Assembly (NCBI GenBank): GCA_001830475.1
Contig: MIAC01000066.1
Location: forward strand, 1-9,788
DNA from: Rhodospirillales bacterium RIFCSPLOWO2_12_FULL_67_15
GTDB lineage: Bacteria; Pseudomonadota; Alphaproteobacteria; Rhodospirillales; 2-12-FULL-67-15
DNA: 9,788 nucleotides
Direction of reading: 5' to 3'
Shown in pieces: positions 6,470-9,788 of this stretch (position 1 is the first letter of the stretch; each line of letters opens with the position of its first letter). A program made the translations under genes and the position numbers. The notes under the pieces were generated by a model. That model searched no databases, had not been told where the DNA came from, and worked only from the letters and a program-made list of their open reading frames with translations.

Positions 6470-7012
6470 ATGACGGCACGGTTGCAGGAACAATTCGAAA
6501 AGACGATCGCGCCGGCCCTGGTCAAGGAATTCGGCTACTCCAGTACGATGGAGGTGCCGAAGCTGACCAAGATCGTGATCAACATGGGGGTCGGCGAGGC
6601 CTCCCAGGATCGCAAGAAGGTCGAGAGCGCGGTCAAGGAGCTGACCGCGATTGCCGGCCAAAAGCCGGTGGTGACGAAATCGCGCAAGGCGATCGCCACC
6701 TTCAAGCTGCGCAAGGGGGTTCCGGTCGGTTGCATGGTCACGCTCCGGCGCGTGCGGATGTACGAGTTTCTCGATCGCCTGGTCAACATCGCGCTGCCGC
6801 GGGTGAAGGACTTCCGCGGCCTGTCGAGCAAGAGTTTCGACGGCCGCGGCAACTACACCATCGGCCTCAAGGAACAGACGGTGTTTCCCGAAATCGACTA
6901 CGACCAGATGGAAAAGACCCGGGGCATGGACATCGTGATCTGCACCTCGGCCAAGACCGACGCGGAAGCCAAGGCCCTGCTCAAGGGCTTCGACCTGCCG
7001 TTTGCGAAGTAA
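6470..7012 (+). CDS. rplE: 50S ribosomal protein L5
   Basis: L5 binds 5S rRNA with L18, forms part of the central protuberance and touches P-site tRNA. The 180-residue length matches the family (179). Landmarks are [16 protein letters not shown] (28-43), the loop [19 protein letters not shown] (64-82), [48 protein letters not shown], and the C-terminal part with [16 protein letters not shown] and [13 protein letters not shown] 6470 has GAGGAA (6458-6463) 6 nt upstream, overlapping the rplX stop. An ATG at 6463 is out of frame and is not a start. A 35-nt gap holding the rpsN ribosome binding site follows. Confidence 0.99.
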   Translation: MTARLQEQFEKTIAPALVKEFGYSSTMEVPKLTKIVINMGVGEASQDRKKVESAVKELTAIAGQKPVVTKSRKAIATFKLRKGVPVGCMVTLRRVRMYEFLDRLVNIALPRVKDFRGLSSKSFDGRGNYTIGLKEQTVFPEIDYDQMEKTRGMDIVICTSAKTDAEAKALLKGFDLPFAK

Positions 7013-7047
7013 CGCGAAGACGGCTCGGAAATCAGGAGTAACGCGGA

Positions 7048-7353
7048 ATGGCTAAGAAAAGTCAGATCGAGAGAAACGAAAAGCGCCGGCGGTTGGCGAA
7101 AAAGTTTACCGCCCGCCGCGCCAAGCTCAAGGCCCTGGCGAAGGACAAGGATTTGTCGCCCGAGGACCGGTTCAACGCCCGCCTCAAGCTGGCGGCGCTG
7201 CCGCGCAACTCCGCGCCCAGCCGCATCCGGCTGCGCTGCGAGCTGACCGGCCGCTCGCGCGGCAATTACCGCAAGTTCAAGCTCTGCCGCATGGCGATCC
7301 GGGAGCTCGGCTCTTCGGGCCAGATCCCCGGCATGATCAAGTCGAGTTGGTAA
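7048..7353 (+). CDS. rpsN: 30S ribosomal protein S14, long zinc-independent form
   Basis: S14 is a 30S head protein next to S3 and S10. At 101 residues it is the long form; the short zinc-binding form is about 61 residues with two CxxC pairs. Only single Cys residues are seen (RCELTG and KLCRMA), with no CxxC, so zinc binding is not expected. It reads [16 protein letters not shown] at the start, then [19 protein letters not shown], the [16 protein letters not shown] segment, and IPGMIKSSW at the C-terminus, the last being a strong family marker. ATG 7048 has AGGAG (7034-7038) 9 nt upstream. The long form fits the alphaproteobacterial assignment. Confidence 0.99.
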   Translation: MAKKSQIERNEKRRRLAKKFTARRAKLKALAKDKDLSPEDRFNARLKLAALPRNSAPSRIRLRCELTGRSRGNYRKFKLCRMAIRELGSSGQIPGMIKSSW

Positions 7354-7367
7354 GGGAGAGCCCATCC

Positions 7368-7766
7368 ATGGCGATGACCGATCCCATCGGCGATATGATC
7401 GCGCGGATCCGCAACGGCCAGCACGCTCGCCTGAGCGAGGTCACGGTGCCGGCGTCGCGGTTCCGCGGCGAGGTGCTCGAGGTTCTCAAGCGCGAGGGGT
7501 TCATTCGCGACTTCGCGACGACCGAGATCCGCCCGGGCATCGGCGAAATCCGCATCGAGCTCAAGTACCACGAGGGCGATCCGGTGATCCGCGAGATTTC
7601 CCGCATCTCCCGGCCGGGGCGCCGGGTCTATTCCAAGATCAAGGAGCTCAACAAGGTTTACAACGGCCTCGGCATCTCGATTCTATCGACGCCGCGCGGC
7701 GTGATGTCGGATGCGGAAGCCCGAGACGCCAACGTCGGCGGCGAAGTCCTCTGTCGCGTCTTTTGA
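7368..7766 (+). CDS. rpsH: 30S ribosomal protein S8
   Basis: S8 is a primary binder of the central domain of 16S rRNA and, in E. coli, the translational repressor of the spc operon. The product is 132 residues from ATG 7368 and reads [19 protein letters not shown] frame opening at GTG 7347 would overlap the rpsN stop and add seven non-family residues, so it is rejected. A second ATG at 7374 lies two codons in. The strongest site, AGGGAG (7353-7358), is 9 nt before 7368. Further markers are [33 protein letters not shown] and the C-terminal [18 protein letters not shown] with [11 protein letters not shown]. The C-terminal STPRGVM agrees with the RNA-binding STSRGVM motif of the family, with Pro for Ser. 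Confidence 0.99.
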   Translation: MAMTDPIGDMIARIRNGQHARLSEVTVPASRFRGEVLEVLKREGFIRDFATTEIRPGIGEIRIELKYHEGDPVIREISRISRPGRRVYSKIKELNKVYNGLGISILSTPRGVMSDAEARDANVGGEVLCRVF

Positions 7767-7795
7767 GCCGGCTCCAGCCGCAAGGATCGGAACCC

Positions 7796-8329
7796 ATGTC
7801 TCGCGTTGGAAAAAGTCCCGTCAAGATACCCGCCGGCGTCACCGTCGAGGTGGCCGGCAAGCGGGTGACCGCCAAAGGCAAGCTCGGCGAGCTCGCGTCC
7901 GAGTTCGGCGACGACGTCGCCGTTGTCCGCGAAGGCGACGCGATCGTGGTCAAGCCGGCGTCCGAATCGCATCAGGCGCGCCGGATGTGGGGCACGGCGC
8001 GCGCCACCATCCGCAACATGATCGAGGGCGTGACCACCGGCTACAACCAATCCCTGTCGATCAGCGGCGTCGGCTACCGCGCCGCGGTCCAGGGCAAGGA
8101 TCTGGTCCTGCAGCTCGGCTACAGCCACGAGGTCCGTTACCCGATTCCGGCGGGCATCAAGATCGCCTGTCCCGAGCAGACCCAGGTCACGATTTCGGGT
8201 TCGGACCGGCGCCTGGTCGGCCAGGTGGCGGCCAACATCCGCGGCTTTCGCCCGCCCGAGCCCTACAAGGGCAAGGGAATCAAGTACGCGCGCGAGTCGA
8301 TCCGCCGCAAAGAAGGCAAGAAGAAGTAA
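7796..8329 (+). CDS. rplF: 50S ribosomal protein L6
   Basis: L6 sits at the base of the L7/L12 stalk near the sarcin-ricin loop and the factor-binding site. The 177-residue product has exactly the E. coli length. It begins MSRVGKSPVKIPAGVTV and contains the two homologous L6 folds: the first half with the KLGELASEF strand and HQARRMWGTARATIRNMIEGVTTGY, the second with SISGVGYRA, LGYSHEVRYPIPAGI, SDRRLVGQVAANIRGFRPPEPYKGKGI and a Lys-rich end. RPPEPYKGKGIKY is diagnostic. ATG 7796 has AAGGA (7782-7786) 9 nt upstream. The frame opens at TTG 7763, overlapping the rpsH stop, but this start lacks family residues and is rejected. Confidence 0.99.
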   Translation: MSRVGKSPVKIPAGVTVEVAGKRVTAKGKLGELASEFGDDVAVVREGDAIVVKPASESHQARRMWGTARATIRNMIEGVTTGYNQSLSISGVGYRAAVQGKDLVLQLGYSHEVRYPIPAGIKIACPEQTQVTISGSDRRLVGQVAANIRGFRPPEPYKGKGIKYARESIRRKEGKKK

Positions 8330-8332
8330 GCC

Positions 8333-8695
8333 ATGGCCAACACCCAGGATCTGTTCGGACGCCGGCGCAAACGCATCCGCCGGCACATCGCCGCCGGCGC
8401 CCGCGGGCGGCCCAGGCTTTCGGTCTTCCGTTCGGGCCGGCACATCTACGCCCAGATCATCGATGACCGCAAAGGCGTCACCGTGGCGGCGGCTTCGACG
8501 GTGGAAAAGGACGCGCGCGCCCGGGTCAAGAACGGCGCCAACGTCGCCGCCGCGGGCGAGGTCGGCAAGCTGATCGCCGAACGCGCCCTCAAGGCGGGGA
8601 TCAAGGACGTGGTGTTCGACCGCGGCGGCTACCGCTACCACGGGCGCATCAAGGCGCTCGCCGACGCCGCCCGGGCGGGCGGTCTCTCGTTTTAG
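8333..8695 (+). CDS. rplR: 50S ribosomal protein L18
   Basis: L18 binds 5S rRNA together with L5 and helps dock it in the central protuberance. The 120-residue product is of family length (117-120). It shows the basic N-terminus [13 protein letters not shown] (7-19), then [20 protein letters not shown] (26-45), [12 protein letters not shown], and the C-terminal core [34 protein letters not shown], where F-D-R-x-x-x-x-Y-H-G-R-x-x-A-L-A is the signature. ATG 8333 is 3 nt after the rplF stop and has no strong Shine-Dalgarno (purine-rich AAGGCAAGAAGAAG upstream), so translation is probably coupled to rplF. The stop is TAG at 8693-8695. Confidence 0.99.
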   Translation: MANTQDLFGRRRKRIRRHIAAGARGRPRLSVFRSGRHIYAQIIDDRKGVTVAAASTVEKDARARVKNGANVAAAGEVGKLIAERALKAGIKDVVFDRGGYRYHGRIKALADAARAGGLSF

Positions 8696-8712
8696 GCGCC
8701 CGGTTTACTTTG

Positions 8713-8718
8713 AAGGAG
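8713..8718 (+). promoter_or_regulatory. Strong Shine-Dalgarno of rpsE
   Basis: AAGGAG, 9 nt before ATG 8728, sits in a locally A/T-richer stretch (TTTACTTTGAAGGAG). It fixes the long rpsE start and thereby confirms that the Arg-Gly-rich N-terminal extension of S5 is translated. Confidence 0.85.
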
Positions 8719-8727
8719 TCGTAGGCA

Positions 8728-9408
8728 ATGGCCGATATTCAGGCACCGGCGGAAACGGTAGCGCCCGCCCCGGGCGGGGAACGCGAGCAGCGCCCGCGCG
8801 GGCGCGGCGGTCGCGGCGGCCGCGGCGGCGGCGGCGGGCGCGGGCGCGGGCGCGAAGGCCGCGAGCCGCGCGAGGGGCGCGAAAGCCGCGAGGATTCGGA
8901 ACTCGTCGACCGCCTGGTCAGCATCAATCGCGTCGCCAAGGTGGTGAAGGGCGGCCGGCGCTTCGCCTTCGCCGCGCTGGTCGTGGTCGGCGACGGCAAG
9001 GGCCGCGTCGGCTACGGCACCGGCAAGGCGCGCGAGGTCCCCGAGGCGATCCGCAAGGCGACCGACCAGGCCAAGCGCGCCATGATCCGGGTGCCGCTGC
9101 GCGATCGCCGCACGCTCCACCACGACCTGGTCGGGCGCTACGGCGCCGGCCGCGTCGTCATCAGGGCGGCGGAGCCGGGCACCGGGATCATCGCCGGCGG
9201 GCCGATGCGCGCGGTGTTCGAGACGATGGGCGTCCACGACGTCGTCGCCAAGTCGGTCGGCACCGCCAATCCCCACAACATGGTCAAGGCGACCTTCGCG
9301 GCGCTGCAGGGGATGATGTCGCCGCGCCTGGTCGCCGCCCGGCGCGGCAAGAAGGTGGACGATCTGGTCGGCCGGCGCGGCGAAGCCGGGCCCGGCGACA
9401 AAGATTAA
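8728..9408 (+). CDS. rpsE: 30S ribosomal protein S5 with Arg-Gly-rich N-terminal extension
   Basis: S5 lies on the back of the 30S at the mRNA entry site and affects decoding accuracy with S4. The product is 226 residues, against 167 in E. coli. Residues 1-56 are an added N-terminus: a Pro/Ala segment, then Arg-Gly repeats (22-42) and Arg-Glu-Gly repeats (43-55). The core starts near [23 protein letters not shown], with the double-stranded RNA-binding-like fold [25 protein letters not shown] and the C-terminal [35 protein letters not shown] and [11 protein letters not shown]. The loop VKGGRR, where spectinomycin-resistance changes are known in E. coli, looks wild type. ATG 8728 has AAGGAG (8713-8718) 9 nt upstream, and no in-frame ATG lies between it and the core. 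A short tail with R-R-G-E-A-G-P-G ends the protein. Confidence 0.98.
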   Translation: MADIQAPAETVAPAPGGEREQRPRGRGGRGGRGGGGGRGRGREGREPREGRESREDSELVDRLVSINRVAKVVKGGRRFAFAALVVVGDGKGRVGYGTGKAREVPEAIRKATDQAKRAMIRVPLRDRRTLHHDLVGRYGAGRVVIRAAEPGTGIIAGGPMRAVFETMGVHDVVAKSVGTANPHNMVKATFAALQGMMSPRLVAARRGKKVDDLVGRRGEAGPGDKD

Positions 9409-9438
9409 GATCGATGCGATTCGGGAAAGAAACAAGCG

Positions 9439-9636
9439 ATGTCTGAGCCAGCGAAGAGCCGCGTGCGCGTGACCCAGGTGCGCAGCGCCAATAACCGCAC
9501 CAAGGACCAGCAGGCGACGCTGATCGGCCTCGGGTTGGGGCGGCTGCATCGCACCCGCGAGCTGGCGAACACGCCGTCGGTGCGGGGAATGATCGCCAAG
9601 GTCAAGCACCTGCTCAAGGTGGAATCGGTGAACTAA
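9439..9636 (+). CDS. rpmD: 50S ribosomal protein L30
   Basis: L30 is a small 50S protein; many bacteria of other groups lack it. The 65-residue product fits the short bacterial form (about 60). It reads SRVRVTQVRSANNRTKDQQATLIGLGLGRL with HRTRELANTPSVRGMIAKVKHLLKV, where G-L-G-L-G-R-x-x-x-x-R and T-P-x-V-R-G-M are the family pattern. ATG 9439 follows rpsE by 30 nt. Its Shine-Dalgarno is poor (GGGA 9423-9426, far upstream), so the start rests mainly on family alignment and the lack of another in-frame start. It is 12 nt from rplO, whose ribosome binding site overlaps its stop. Confidence 0.97.
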   Translation: MSEPAKSRVRVTQVRSANNRTKDQQATLIGLGLGRLHRTRELANTPSVRGMIAKVKHLLKVESVN

Positions 9637-9648
9637 AGGACGGCGACC

Positions 9649-9788
9649 ATGAAATTGAACGAAATCCGCGACCGTCCCGGCGCGGTCCAAGTGCGCAAGC
9701 GCATCGGCCGCGGCATCGGCTCGGGCAAGGGCAAAACCGGCGGCCGCGGCGGCAAGGGCCAGACCGCGCGCAGCGGCGTCTCCCTCCT
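9649..9788 (+). CDS. rplO: 50S ribosomal protein L15, N-terminal part (partial, 3' end outside window)
   Basis: The first 46 codons of L15, a late-assembly 50S protein that threads a long extended N-terminus through 23S rRNA. The visible part, [12 protein letters not shown], then [30 protein letters not shown], is the diagnostic Gly/Arg/Lys-rich N-terminal segment; G-R-G-x-G-S-G-x-G-K-T-x-G-R-G-x-K-G-Q is the L15 signature. The ending ARSGVSL, in place of SRSG-G or SRSGVAI, is what I recall from Rhodospirillales-type L15, but this is from memory. ATG 9649 has AAGGA (9636-9640) 8 nt upstream, starting in the rpmD stop. The globular C-terminal part and the expected next gene, secY, are outside the window. 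Confidence 0.97.
   Translation, partial: MKLNEIRDRPGAVQVRKRIGRGIGSGKGKTGGRGGKGQTARSGVSL

Noticed and set aside
6440..6500. Possible S8 translational repressor site at the rplX-rplE junction
   Set aside because: The position matches the E. coli control site, but I could not find the conserved S8-binding helix by eye. Covariance or structure modelling would be needed.
7769..7780. Small inverted repeat CGGCTCCAGCCG after the rpsH stop, considered as a terminator
   Set aside because: The stem is only 4 bp with a 4-nt loop and no T-run, and it is followed at once by the rplF ribosome binding site.
1..9788. Search for an undescribed system, mobile element, CRISPR or inserted accessory gene
   Set aside because: The gene order is the canonical str-S10-spc order without interruption, spacing is tight, and composition is even. 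Every base is explained by known ribosomal genes or short gaps.

Overview
This window is a slice of the bacterial ribosomal-protein supercluster (str end, S10 and spc operons), all on the + strand. It runs from the 3' end of tuf (EF-Tu) through rpsJ-rplC-rplD-rplW-rplB-rpsS-rplV-rpsC-rplP-rpmC-rpsQ (S10 operon order), then rplN-rplX-rplE-rpsN-rpsH-rplF-rplR-rpsE-rpmD and the first 46 codons of rplO (spc operon order). All 22 genes of this stretch are present in the canonical order. Twenty are complete and the two at the edges (tuf, rplO) are cut by the window ends.

The organism looks like a GC-rich alphaproteobacterium, probably Rhodospirillales-like. The reasons are high GC at third codon positions, alphaproteobacterial signatures in S10, L4, L14 and S5, the long zinc-free form of S14, and tuf joined directly to rpsJ. 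This placement rests on remembered family sequences, not on a search.

Layout: 1-237 is tuf domain 3. 247-5719 is the S10 block, coding 30S proteins S10, S19, S3 and S17 and 50S proteins L3, L4, L23, L2, L22, L16 and L29. 5747-9788 is the spc block, coding L14, L24, L5, S14, S8, L6, L18, S5, L30 and the start of L15. Intergenic gaps are all 36 nt or less, rplD and rplW overlap by 4 nt (ATGA), and most genes have a visible Shine-Dalgarno. I see no terminator, no convincing internal promoter, no RNA gene, no mobile element and no CRISPR. The picture is one polycistronic, translationally coupled unit whose promoter lies upstream of the window.

I did not find an undescribed system. What stands out is variation in otherwise conserved proteins. 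There are low-complexity terminal extensions on S5 (Arg-Gly-rich N-terminus), S19 (Ala/Pro repeat tail), L29 and L22 (Lys/Ala-rich tails) and L3 (Ala/Pro tail). L2 ends in five glutamines and has Leu in place of the usual second His of the D-H-P-H-G-G-G loop. The first seven residues of L16 are atypical. These are the items worth a second look; the rest is standard translation machinery.
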